From positions 244,814,932 to 244,878,931 of the forward strand of contig CAKMRJ010005523.1 of the NCBI GenBank assembly GCA_928212115.1: DNA of 64,000 nt. The letters are read 5' to 3'. The position numbers and the translations under genes are program-made. The DNA comes from Lactuca virosa. Its lineage: Eukaryota; Streptophyta; Magnoliopsida; Asterales; Asteraceae. This document shows, piece after piece, positions 33,548-45,313 of the stretch (position 1 is the first letter of the stretch; each line of letters opens with the position of its first letter). The notes under the pieces were generated by a model. The model was not told where the DNA came from. It saw only the letters and a program-made list of their open reading frames with translations, and did not search any database.

Positions 33548-35523
33548 ATGTCGAACTTGAAATCATAAGGAGCATCCGGTGTTAAGCCAACATGATTCAT
33601 TGCACCTCAGGTTTTGAACCGCAACAAGACTTCAACTGCAAGATTCTTAAGCAAACATTTACTTGATGAAGATGTCGACTTCTCAAAATCATTGACCACA
33701 TCCAATGCACCTACTTCTACTACCAAAACCTCTAAACCTAAATCATCGACACCATCCTTAGCACCTACATCGATCACTACCACATCTTCAGAAATTCCAT
33801 CTACAACAAAAAATTCAACACCTACATCATCGACACCATCCTCAACACTTACATTTACAACCAAAAACTCAGCACCTACATCATCGACACCATCCTCGGT
33901 ACCTATATCTACAACCAAAACTTCAACACCTACATCATCGACACCATCCTCGGCACCGACATCGACTACCACATCATCAACACCTTCATCTACTACCACA
34001 ACCTCAGCACCTTCATCGACACCAATACTATCAGCACCTACAGCAACTACCACACCCTCCTTACCTAAACCAACTACCTTATCCTCTACAGGTACATCTA
34101 TCCAAGCACATACCCCAAAATCTACCCCATCACCAACACCAACAATCGTCACTCCATCCACAACAAATGATAATGAATCTGTTGTGGAAAATGTAGACGG
34201 TCAAAACAATTCCTTTGCTTATGGACCAGATTGAAGTTTAAATATTGATGTTTGGAAAAAATCATGAGTTACCAATCATACCTTACACAAGATTTTTAAT
34301 ATATAAACTTTTGGCCTACATATACATATGAATTAAATAGTAAAAATATCATATTATTTGCAGGTTACTGCCACGACGCCCTTGTGCTAGCTATATTAGT
34401 AAATCATTTCTTTAAAAATTAGACGCAGAAGGGTACACTCGGGGAAAAGTAAGCAACAAAATGCGGGAATTATATTGGGAGGAGGTCAAGGTAGTTAATT
34501 ATATGTTTTAAATTATTTTTTGGTAAACATTTACATTTAAACTTGTGTATATTTTTATGTGTAGAAAAACTGTTGTTGGGATGAAGCAAAAGACATATAA
34601 GTGAGGAAAGCTTGGGAAAGTAAAGCAAGACAAAGTTATGGCCAATATCTCTACAACATGTGGAACATAAAAAGAAACCCAACTGGAAAGAAACCACCTC
34701 ATATCACAATAGAAGTCTGGAATTGCTGACAATCAAAATGGAATACAAATTAATACATGCAGAAATATAATCAGAACAAGATCAATATGCGTAATGGGGT
34801 GGCTGTTGGAATACCAAAACCTACCCATAACGTTGGATCCGCTTCTCATTTTAAGGTTGCTTCTGATTTGATAAGTTTTTTAATGGTTCATCACAATTTG
34901 TATGTTTATGTTTATGTGTATATATATTTTACATTTTATGGTATTTATGCAGAAGAGGAAATTAAGACGTGATCCACCACATAGTGAATTGTTCTTGTAT
35001 ACACATACGAGGAATCACGATGTAGTCACATTTACAAATGAAAAAGATAGAAAAATTCATGTAACATTCATTTCAGTGCAAAGTTTTATATTGTAGACTC
35101 CATGTTATTCATAACTTTGATATCTTTTTAAATTATTATTATTGTGTAGGCGGCCTTTACAGAAAAAAAAACAAAAAAAGGAAGAGTTGGAAGTTGTAGG
35201 TGAAGAAGTTGAGGATACCTAATATTTTAAGATGTTGGTGGTGGTCATGACAAGAAAATAAGACTGTATGGATTTGGCTCATATGCAAAGGCGGTTCCCA
35301 TGATTAATGGTACAACGAAAGTAGCTAATTACATTCTGGAAAAAAAAATGTTGAACCGGAAGAATTGAGAGAGCTTGTTAATTAGCAGAAAGAGCAAAAT
35401 GAATAACTTAAGGAGATATCAAAGGCCAAAGATGACTAACACAACATAAGAATCGAGCAGCTTAATAAACAACTACAATCAACATTGATTGTTATTAGTG
35501 CTTTTCAACAACTACCAAACTAG
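33548..35523 (+). pseudogene. CACTA-type Transposase_24 gene, right copy
   Basis: An ATG at 33548 (MSNLKS then stop) precedes an open repeat-rich region 33614-34234 (LSKHLLDEDVDFSKS followed by Ser/Thr/Pro blocks, ending GQNNSFAYGPD). A short exon ends KMRELYWEEVK at about 34490. After an intron the core reads VRKAWESKARQSYGQYLY with stops at DI*V, NC*Q and TN*Y. Downstream exons give a coiled-coil-like tail with stops (to about 35523). The presence of this 3' tail, absent on the left, shows which arm keeps the original element end. Confidence 0.7.
33690..34065 (+). repeat. Coding minisatellite (Ser/Thr/Pro repeats), right arm
   Basis: Units around CACCTACATCATCGACACC and CATCCTCGGCACC repeat with 36-54 bp spacing, encoding TPTSSTPSSAP-type blocks. 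The frame stays open through the array while the rest of the gene has stops, as expected for a repeat without stop codons rather than for selection. Confidence 0.75.
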
Positions 35524-35699
35524 TAGATCATAAAGTGTTAATTTGTTTATTGCAAAGTATTTATTTTACATTAGCCACTTTTCATTTTCAATGTAATAAA
35601 TATTTATTATTTTATTTTATGATATAAATGATATTTAATTTTTTGTTATTTTAGTTTTTATATATTAGCACAAAATAATTTGGAATTATTTTGTAAATT

Positions 35700-36200
35700 A
35701 ATATCCACCTGTAGATATCTAGCTTTGCAACGAAAATATTCTTATGTAATTTGCTATGGAATCTGCTATAAAATAGACCCCAAATTTTGCTAAGGATTTC
35801 ATTACCGCGGATTTAGCTAAGGATTCATCACTATGGATTTTGCTAGGGATTCATCACAACGGATTTAGCTAATGATTCATCACCACGGATTTTGCTAGGG
35901 ATTCATCACCACAGAATTTGTTACGGATCCATTACAACGGAATTTGTGATGGAAGAACTAATACGGAATTCGCAACGAAATACTACTACGGAATACACGA
36001 CGGAATACCATCTACAACGGATTTCATTTCGTTGGCACATTTATGACGGAATTATTGTTTCTGTTGCAAACCCTCGCTATGGGACTTTTAGGGACGAAAA
36101 TAGTTCGTTGCAAATTACATCGCTATTCGTCTTTTGCAATGGAATTTCAACTTTTTGCAATGAATACCTTCCCTAGAAAAATCGACTTTTTCTTGTAGTG
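35700..36200 (+). mobile_element. CACTA 3' subterminal repeats and terminus
   Basis: The terminus at 36187-36200 reads TTTTTCTTGTAGTG, the reverse of CACTACAAGAAAAA. Upstream are many short repeats of the form CAACGGA(A)TTT, CACCACGGATTTTGCT and GGATTCATCAC, the usual CACTA subterminal arrays. The element interrupts a gypsy reverse transcriptase gene, which resumes at 36201. A matching left CACTA end was not found, so the other side of the element has been lost or rearranged. Confidence 0.8.
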
Positions 36201-36409
36201 AAATTAATCTATAATGGTAATAAGAAGCAACATCTAGCACATTTGGAAGTTGTTCTAGAAACGTTGATCAAACACAAGCTTTATGCCAATCCTAGCAAGT
36301 GTGAATTGGGAAAGTAAAAAATTGCATATCCAGGACATGTGATATCTGAACAAGGAGTGGCAGTTGACAATGAAAAAGTCAAGGCGGTGGAAGCATGGCA
36401 TATCCTCAC

Positions 36410-36508
36410 TAGGGGTGGCAACTCTCGATCCAACCCATAACCCAACCTGAAAATAAATGGGTTTGGGTTGAGATTTTTTACCCGCCAACCCGTGTGTTTG
36501 TGTGTGTG

Positions 36509-36561
<53 letters not shown>

Positions 36562-37220
36562 GAAATCTTATTTCCCTCTGTAATATTTTGTATCATTGTA
36601 TTCCTTCGCCTTCTGTATTCGTATAATTGTGTGTTAAGTTTTTTGCGGTTCCCTAATCAAAAAGAAAACATACATACTCACGAGTCACGAACGAAGAACG
36701 CATCCATCAGACCATCATTGGCCGGCGGCCGCTCCTCACGCCCTCACCCTATCACCCGTTCATTGTCGATTTGTCAATCGTCTACTATCCCACTTGTCGT
36801 CGACTGGTCGAGTATTTAACTCGCACACCACCAACCGACGGGAGAAAATTCGAAAAACATACAAATCGACAACCATCGCTCACTCACTCTTGTGCTCTGC
36901 TCCGACTCTAAATCGACCACTATATGACTTTATGTTTAAAACCTCTTTTTTGATGTTAGTGACTTTAATCTCTTTACAACTTTATGTTGAAAAAACCTCA
37001 TTTCTTTTAAAATGTGTTGCTTATTTATTAAACGGGTTATGCGGTTTGGGTTCGAACCACTAACCTGTGAACCCGCAAACCCATATACTTAAACGGGTTA
37101 TATGAGTTGGGTTGGGTTGAGGTTTCCAACCCGCTAACCCATGTATTATATGGGTTGGGTTGAGTTTATGTTTTCTGACCAACCAACTCGTGACCTAACC
37201 CAACCCGATTGCCAGGCCTA
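36410..37220. mobile_element. hAT element with 8-bp TSD inside gypsy pol
   Basis: ATCCTCAC flanks the element exactly (36402-36409 and 37221-37228). The ends are TAGGGGTGGCAA and, on the opposite strand at the right, TAGGCCTGGCAA (10 of 12 match). Removing the element and one TSD copy restores reading from EAWHILT to TIKELCGFLG in the gypsy RT. Subterminal regions are full of AACCCAACC/GGTTGGGTT repeats. It includes a TG/TA microsatellite (36498-36557) and has no transposase. Confidence 0.9.
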
Positions 37221-38727
37221 ATCCTCACTACCATTAAAGAGCTCTGCGGATTCTTGGGACTTATAAGATATTATAGAAAAATCATATACGGTTTTACGAC
37301 AGTGTAGCCCTTATTACAAATCAGCTTAGGAAGGATTGTTTCGGGTGGAATTCCTAACAACGCCAAATTTTTCAAAACCTTTTCTAATTGAAGCGGATGC
37401 ATCGAAGTAGTTGTGTTAATTCAAGATGGCCCAGCCTATAGCTTATTACATCCAAGTGTTAAGGGTTAGAAATCGAACGAAATCAATCTATGAAAAAGAG
37501 TTGAGGGCGATTGTCCTGGCAGTCAAGAGATGGTGTCATTGTCTCATGAACCGACATGGTATGATCCGCACCAACCAATATAACCTAAGCATATAATGGA
37601 ACAACGCGAAGTAGGCCCAAAGTATCAAAAAAAATGGATGAACAAGTTATTATTAGGGTTTGGTTTTGAAATTCACTATAAACCAAGATCCACCAACAAG
37701 GTAGCTGAAGCCTTTTCCCAGGAATTTACAACGAGCCCAAAATTGGGCGTTATCACAACAACTTGGAAAAATAAATCGCGGCTGACCTTTTCATACAACA
37801 CAGGTGAAAGATGAGATAACCAATGGGGAAAACGTACATCTCGGATACACCATAGAAAATGGAAGGCAATAGTACAAGGGCAGAATGGTCATACCACAAA
37901 AATTAGATTTTGTATCCAAACTCTTGAACGAATTTCACGATTTTATCATTGGTGGTCATGCAGGGGAACTCAACACTTGTCAAATATTGGTTGTTGAATG
38001 GTTTTGGGTAGGAATGAGGGAGTCGATCCAGAAACATGTCCAAAATTATGGTGTTTGTCGGACTCAAAAGACATTATATACGCATCCCACAGGGCTTTTG
38101 CAACCGTTACCAATACCAAGTCAAGTTTGGGACGAAGTGTCTATGGATTTCATAAAAGGACTTCCCCACTCACATGGGTTCAATTCCAATCTCGTGGTGG
38201 TGGACAAGCTCACAAAATATTCACACTTCATTGCCCTTAAACATCCTTTCTCGCAATCACCATAGCCCCGTATTCATTAAATTAGCTGTCCGCCATCATG
38301 GGTTTCCGTCTACCATCGTATCTGGCAGAGACAAGGTTTTTATGAGCCTCTTTTGGAGATAATTCTTTAGCATACAAGAAACCAAATTACTAAGAAGTAT
38401 TGCATACCACCAGCAAATAGACGGACAAACAGAAATCATCAACAGATCAGTGGAATTGTATCTACAATGCTTCATATAGAGAGTAAATCGAGCACATGGT
38501 CACAGTGGCTGCCTTGGGCAAAGTTCTAGCACAACATTGCATATCATACCACATGAAAATGCACCCCTTTTAAAGCCTTGTATGGTCGAGACCCCCCATT
38601 CTTAAATCAAATTTATAAAAGGGAAACAACCATATCAACAGTGGAAGAGTAACTTCTGGAAAGGGATGCAATCCTAGATAACCTTAAAGGGAACTTACTC
38701 CTGGCCCAACAAAATACAAAGAGATTG

Positions 38728-40229
38728 TGTAACGCCCGCAGATTCGGCTAGACATTTCGATATAATAGTTAATCTTAGCTAAATATGTAGTAGTCGTAAT
38801 GACTATCTCGGAGATATAAGGAGCGCTTAAATACGACTTCATATGAAGAAACTATACTTCTTCGAAGTTTCACGATTAAAACAGCATGGCTATGCGCGTC
38901 GTAAAAAGTGAATTTTAGATAGGTTTGCTTATTAGCCCAAATAATCTAAACAAAAATCATAATAGTCGTTAAATCAAGAGCGTGCATACAGAGAACGTCC
39001 AAATCTAACTTCATATGGGGAAGTTATGATTTTCCGAAGTTTCAGCGTAACAGTTTGCAACACAGAAACCGAAGATCTCGTCAATATGATTCTATAAATA
39101 TAAAGACAGTCCAGAATGGAGGTTGTAGGAGAAAGTTATGATTTTTACACAGACTTTAACAGTCTAAGCATGTTAAAAATATAACTTTAGAAATAAAATG
39201 ATAATTATCGAACGAAGTCTAAACGAAAGTTGTAGATCTCGTCGAGCTACGCGTGGATACCAAGAACGTCAAAAACAGAGCTCGTATGGAGAAGTTATGA
39301 ACTTTTGAAAAACTGCTAAAACATACGCGCTTGGGCGCACACCGACAAGACGTACGGCGCGCGTCTGACATTCCACCCAAACTTCGCCACGTATGTCTCA
39401 CCTATTGGAGCCACATCATTGGACTCGACCAAGTGTGCGGCGCGCACCTACAAAGTGCACGACACGCCTTCTTCTCCAACCTATATATATGAGGGTCGGC
39501 TCATTTCTCCTCACCAATTCATCCAAATCCTCTGGAATCTCTTCCACCCCTTGGCCCCATTACTCCCTAGTTCCCAACTATTTTAGCGAGACCTTGTGGC
39601 ATCAGAGCCATAGAATTAGAAGTTCCTAGATCAGAGTTCTACCCGCGCAGTTACCGGTTCTCGTTAGAAAGCTTTGTAAGTTAAGCTAAACTTTTTTTAA
39701 GTCAAGTGTAACTTATATTTATCATCGTAATCGTTATTATGAACCTATAAATAAGATTCATCAGTCCAAGTCAAAATATTGATTGATCTACTTTTGTGAG
39801 TAATGTCTAGGATGAATTTAGTGAAGTGTTTAAAGTGGGATTTTCAAACAATATACTTTGTATACCAAACGGACCCAACCTCCGATATGATCCTACATGG
39901 TTATTCCTTAGAGTATAGATCTTGATGTAGACATTGGGATTGTTGAGGAATCTAGACTATCATTAGTCACGAGGGATAGCAGACTAAGACTTAGTGATAA
40001 TTAAACCTAGGTCATATCAAAGGAGAAGTCAAGTGCTAAAGTGAAACGCTGCTCAAATCTCAAGGAATCCACTTTTAGCAAGTGAGTGTATAGTTACTTT
40101 CATCTTACACATAGATATGAAGTATTTAGATGATTAAATGTTATATGTGCCTATTATCTGAGTTATGTTTAGATGAACCTATATGACGTGATTTTACTTG
40201 ATTTAATTATATAAGTATTTTCGTACTTA

Positions 40230-40290
<61 letters not shown>

Positions 40291-41016
40291 TGACGGGCGA
40301 TGAGAGATGGGAGATGATTAGGAGATACCAAGACTTTCACTTGTGATGATTGTGATGTAGTCATCTAACAGAGTATAGATGACAACCACGGACTATTCTA
40401 AACAGTCTGGTGGAACACTAGCATGTTCATAACCTGTAGGTGATGAACTACTTGTCCATACGATGTACTTTACAGACATGTATTGCGGAGGAATATCTGA
40501 AACAGTACTGTTTATACGATGTTAACGATGATCCTTAGGAGAGGTCCCTAGACATATAAGGAAATGCAATATTGACTATGATTCTTAGGATAGATCCTTA
40601 GAGATGAATATATGAGGACGGGGATGGGTAATTGGATTAAATGTTCGATGTGAAATAGATAATTAAACAAAAAGCTAATTATACTAGTGTCGGTTGAAAA
40701 CCCTACGTACTCACCAGGTTTCCAAACCTGACCCACTCAGTTTCTTTGTATTACATAAAGCAGTACCAAGATAATGATATTTGGATTCAATGAGAGATTC
40801 AAGAAAATATAGGTCATAGTATAAAAGATGTTGTAAGGCACGTTTATGCTTATGTTTCTTGTATCAGTTATGGCATCCCAAGTTTTAATAATCAATGAAT
40901 ATATTTCTTCGGAAAAACCTTTTATGGGACAAATTCCGCAATGTAAAGAATACTTTGTTTTAAAATACGCATAAATAAAAAGGTGTTTCCTTGCCGAGAA
41001 AATTAGGGATGCGACA
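38728..41016 (+). mobile_element. Solo LTR (2.29 kb), TSD GATTG
   Basis: The LTR runs from TGTAACGCCCGC to GGATGCGACA and is flanked by GATTG (38723-38727 and 41017-41021). There is no internal region, so it is a solo LTR. A TATA box (CCTATATATATGAGG) lies near 39480, with GC-rich palindromic sequence upstream (GTGCGGCGCGCAC, about 39435). A TA microsatellite lies at 40230-40283. It splits the gypsy integrase C-terminal region. The inverse copy of the same family is at 51443-53751. Confidence 0.9.
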
Positions 41017-41345
41017 GATTGGCGGGGATAAAATCAGAAGGATGCCATGTTCATGGAAGGGGATCGGGTGTATTTGAAGCTACAACCATATCGATAACAT
41101 TCCACAACTCAGACCATTCCAAAATTAGCAACCCGTTTTTATGGACCATACTTAATAGTGCAAAAAATTAGGGCAGGGACTTACAAACTCAAATTTCCCG
41201 AATCAACTAAGATCTATCCAAATTTTCATTTGTCCCAACTGAAAAAAAAAACAATTGGAAACCAAGTTGCCACAACAAACCTTTCGGCACAACTAACAGA
41301 AGAGATGGAGTTGAAATGGGACCAGAAGAAGTCAAGGGTATGCAC

Positions 41346-41932
41346 ATTCTATGCAGTTAATATCGGCGATTTCCAGGTGATTTCCAGGTGGGATATCGGT
41401 TATCGGTACCTTTCAAAATATCGGTGTCAAATATCAGTCCAAAATATCGGAACCGCAAAAATCGGTGATATTTACCGATATTTAACCGATATTCACTGAT
41501 ATTTCAAGGTGATTTCCAGGTGGAATATCGGTTCAGTAATTTTACTTACTTCTGTTAGTGTTAAATCATTGACTTAAGTCTTATGGTTTTAACTTATCTG
41601 AACCTGTTGTTATGTTAAGTGCTTAATTGTTAGTTTTAAGTCATAGACTCATGGTTTTAAGTCTTAACTGATCCTATTGTTGTGTTAATTGTTAAATATT
41701 TAAGTGTTAACTTGCTAGTTTCTACAGGTTTGATCATCTTGTTATGTTAAGTACTTAATTCTTAATCGGTGATGATGATGATGATGATGATGATGCTATT
41801 AGAGTTGATGTGGAAGATCTTTATACAATAATTGGAAGCCTTGGTTGACGTGGACTTGGAGGAAGATTCCATGGCTTACGTATGATTATGCTTTAGACAT
41901 TGACACTTTTGAGTTTTGACTTTTGATATTAC

Positions 41933-41982
<50 letters not shown>

Positions 41983-42055
41983 TATGCATGATATAAATAT
42001 ACCGATATCTCACCTCGATAACCTATATCTCAAATATCGGCCCTTGACCGATATT
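41346..42055. mobile_element. MITE-like insertion with ATATCGG inverted margins
   Basis: The segment interrupts the gypsy coding sequence between QKKSR and the chromodomain-like tail. Its left margin is rich in ATATCGG and GATTTCCAGGTG; the right margin has CGATATC and GGCCGATATT-type sequence in the opposite sense, so the two halves are partly complementary. It contains a (GAT)n run near 41770 and a (TA)n run at 41939-41979. Exact ends and TSD were not resolved. Confidence 0.5.
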
Positions 42056-42639
42056 TGATTTTGGACCGCTATAACTGCCAAGTGCACATTGTGATGGAGA
42101 ACAATGGTCAAAAAAACGAAAGTGTTATCAAATGGAAGGATGTCCCAAAATATGACTCCACCTGGGAAGATGTTGCTACAATCCAAGAAAATTTTCCAGA
42201 TTTTGACCTTTTAACCTTGAGGACAAAGTCAATCTTTAGGAACGGGGTAATGTGGTGCACCCACCAATTCAATTCATGTATAGGAGGAGAAAACAACAAA
42301 AATGACACGTTAAGGAAGGGACCACAGCCAACCATCAAGTAGCAGCAATCGTGGGGACAGAATAAGGGCAAAAATAGTAATTAGTGCAAAAAGTTATCAT
42401 CATTGAGTATAAATGATAGCCAAAGGACCTAGACAGCATCATTAGAGAATATTAGAAGTTTCCTTCATTTTGGAGATCATTAGCTTCTCGAAGTGCTAAT
42501 ACTATCTTATTTTCCTTGTTATTTCAATAATATTCCTCTGTTTTCATTATAATATTCCAAAAAAGCAATACAATCTATCTTGAATATGTTAGAATTTCTA
42601 TCTTAGTTCATTACACAAACATTATGAATTTGATTGTCT

Positions 42640-43690
42640 AAGATGGTTTGGGTCACATAAGAACGTGTTGAACTTGATAGAGATGTTGAATTTGTTACAT
42701 GTGCGGTGAAATATATTCGTCAATTTCCATCTAGATTTGGTCGATTAAAACAGTATGTCAAGATTAAAAAGTATAAAACTAACAAAGTTTGGCTTTGTCC
42801 TTACAGGATAGTATTATACCTATTTTATGTTAGAAAGAGCTTAACTTTATGAAAGAGCATTTTATAGGTACGATTGAGAACGCCATTTTAGGGACGATTT
42901 TCAAAAAAAACATGGGTGCCAACATCGCTGGTTTGGGCAAATGTTAGAAAAACAATCGGCTTCTATAAACTTTTACATGACCTTACTTTGAAAGTTTTCG
43001 GTACACATTATGTAACGCCACACTTTTTGGATCACATTAATTCTATTTTTGCAGTTTTGAAAAAATTCTTAAATGGGGCTAACGATATCAATCTTCTTTA
43101 TATGGTGAAGTTAATGAAAAGTAAATTTGATAAATACTACAGAAAATTTGAGAAGTTCCATATGTTGGTGTATGTTGTTTTCGGGTATTATCCAAAAAAA
43201 AAGTATTTGGAGGTTTTGCTTTTAGAGGTTTATTGAAAAGTTGATAAAGTATCAATTCTTAACATTGTTATAAATGCTATCGAGGAACTGTTTAAAATCT
43301 GATAAAATTATTCTTTTATTCCACATTCTATTTCTAGAGCTTCCTAAGCTTCATCATTAACACCAGCCGATATTGAACCCGAAATATTAATAAAATAATT
43401 TTCTTAATAAAGATGACGATGAAAATAGGTAGTTGTAGAGTGAGTGAAGAAGATGAAACCAATTCCCCAAAGTCTGACATCTTGAACTGGTGGGGGGTAT
43501 AGCCCAAGGTTTCCAATTTTATGATTATTGGCTAAATAGGTCTTGGCAATTCACATATCGATTGTGGCTTCGAAGTCGGGTTTTAACACAAGTGGAAGAG
43601 TTTTGAACCCATTTAATAATTTTTTGACTCCTAAATTGATTGCATGTTTGGTTTATTCACAAGATTGGGTACGTTAAAGTTCCATCCCGA
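42640..43690 (+). pseudogene. hAT transposase fossil
   Basis: The piece at 42650-42800 resembles the central hAT region (AVKYIRQFPSRFGRLKQYVK). The open frame 42916-43236 gives FYKLLHDLTLKVFGTHYVTP and MVKLMKSKFDKYYRKFEKFH, matching the DUF4413 region of plant hAT transposases. A final block at 43553-43677 reads ISIVASKSGFNTSGRVLNPF with SQDW, the C-terminal dimerisation region. Stops and frameshifts separate the blocks, and the N-terminal zinc finger is missing. It belongs to a full-length hAT, not to the small hAT elements in this window. Confidence 0.75.
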
Positions 43691-43773
43691 TGGATATTTA
43701 GGAATGTTGGGAAAATCCTAAAGCTGTTGAAGGAGGTAATCATGGTGCTTTTAACATTCCTTTTTTAACAAAC

Positions 43774-44167
43774 GCCTTGTTTCCGAGTTTTTTTGTAAAG
43801 TCAATAAAGGAAAGGGAAGGAAAATTTTGACCAGAAAGAAAGGGAGGGGAAGGAAAATATTCATTATTTCGTGTTTCCGAGTTTGAAGGAAATGAAAAGA
43901 AATGAAAGGAAAATTTTAAGTTTTTGTATTCCCGAGTTAGGAGGAAAAAGAAAATAAAACTTAAAATTTTCCTTCCCCTCACTTTCTTCCCAAATCCGCC
44001 CAATTTGAGAGGAAATTTTGTAAGGAAAATATGACTCCAAAATCCTTTCCCTCCCCTCACTTTCATTCCATTAATGAAACTCGGGAAAACGATTTTCCTT
44101 CGACACCCCTCACTTTCCCTCCGTATCCTCCCATTTTCCCTCCTTAAGTAGAACTCGGGAACAAGGC
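43774..44167. mobile_element. MITE with GCCTTGTTTCCGAGTT ends
   Basis: The left end GCCTTGTTTCCGAGTT and the right end AACTCGGGAACAAGGC are inverted repeats with one mismatch over 16 bp. The 394-bp interior is purine-rich then pyrimidine-rich and could fold as a long hairpin. It shares a core (CTCACTTTCAT..CCATTAATGAAACTC) with the element at 4661-4931. No clear TSD could be read, so superfamily is open. Confidence 0.7.
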
Positions 44168-45313
44168 TTTCAGGTTTCAATTAATATTTGACATAATTGG
44201 TTTTATATTGTCAAATTGTAGACCTCGACAAAGATGTTAATCGTCAACCTAGAGGTGAAGCAATATACTTAGAGGTACAATTTTGTGTTTGTGTATGAGT
44301 TTTTTAAGATGATTTGCATAAGATATTAATAACTTGTCTCTCTTTAATTTAGTTGATTCCCAAGATTGGTTGTCTACTTGGCAGCACTACACTTGAGAGT
44401 TAAGACTTGGCAATTAGCATATTGGATCATTGACACTTAAAAGAGTTAAAACTTTAGAAAAAACATTTGATCTAATGGTGACTTGATTTAACTTAGGTTT
44501 AATTCATTTGTTTTGGTTGTTTTATTAGAGGTTTAGAGCATCTTCATTTTGACACATGTTAAATTTGTATATGTAGTTTTACAACTAGGCACCAAAGAGA
44601 TCATAAGAGATATTGTCAACAAGTGTTACGCTGATCTTTGATCTTTTTGAGATGAGATCCAAAGATGTTAATCTTCGGAATAAATGCATGTGTTTCTTTT
44701 TACTTATGTGAAATTCATACTAAATAAACAGGATGCATATCCAAAAAATAATAAAAACTTGAAAAGAAAAGAAAGCATACCTATACAACAAGCAGGCTTG
44801 CAAAAATAGATAAATCTTTGTCTATAGTCTAACTTTGGATCCAGAAGAAGCAGGTATCATCATGTTCCTTTTCATCCCCAAACATGCTTTACACTAATGC
44901 AAAAGCACAAGAAAACTAAAGCATGTTCACAAAATAGTGAAAGAAAAAAAGAAGCCGCATTTATAGTCATGATGTAAATATAATTTTCTATATATATCCC
45001 ATAATCAAATGGCATTGTGTTTAGATATTTAAAAGAAGGGTACACAGGAGGAAGGAAGGTGTCAAGAGTTACCTTCACTTGGAAAAGAAGTGTACATTCA
45101 CAGTTGTGATAATGTTCAAGGTCCTATCTGTTATGCATGCCAGGATAAGATAGAACAAATTGTTCTGTGTTTGGCATGCATTGAACTCAGACTGGGATCG
45201 ATGTAAATGGGACAAAAATTACATGTTTTTTTGTCCCAGCCTGCACCCATGCCAGATAAGATAAGCATGGTAGGTCATTGCTCTGGCAGGGTGCAGGCAT
45301 GGCCCTAGCCCCC
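44168..45313. other. Intergenic and 3' flank of the R3H gene
   Basis: No gene is recognised. A short exon-like segment at about 44221-44273 (preceded by TTGTAG, followed by GTACAA, open as DLDKDVNRQPRGEAIYLE) could be a captured or decayed exon. The last 200 bases probably hold the 3' UTR of the R3H gene. Confidence 0.4.

Larger units (their letters stand above)
32460..35311 (+). repeat. Large inverted repeat, right arm
   Basis: This arm is the inverted partner of 27825-30866. It lacks the Helitron, so it represents the pre-insertion sequence at that point. It carries the second copy of the Transposase_24 gene, and continues beyond 35311 into the gene's 3' end and a CACTA terminus that the left arm lacks. 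Confidence 0.8.
36201..42270 (+). pseudogene. Gypsy pol fossil (RT, RNase H, integrase, chromodomain-like end), split by insertions
   Basis: The coding pieces are 36201-36409, 37221-38727, 41017-41345 and about 42056-42270. In order they give the RT end (HLAHLEVVLETLIKHKLYA), the RT/RNase H region (TIKELCGFLGLIRYYRK; EQREVGPKYQKKW), the integrase zinc finger and core (HDFIIGGHAGELNTCQ; GVCRTQKT; WDEVSMDFIKGLPHSHG), the GPY/F module (FYGPYLIVQKIRAGTYKL) and a chromodomain-like tail (VIKWKDVPKYDSTWED). This is a chromovirus-type gypsy element. There are many stops and frameshifts. A CACTA end, a hAT, a solo LTR and a MITE-like element interrupt it. Its own LTRs were not identified. Confidence 0.85.

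Noticed and set aside
44221..44273. Short exon-like segment with splice-like borders
   Set aside because: It is one 50-bp piece with no partner exon or recognised domain. It is mentioned in the spacer entry but not called as a gene.
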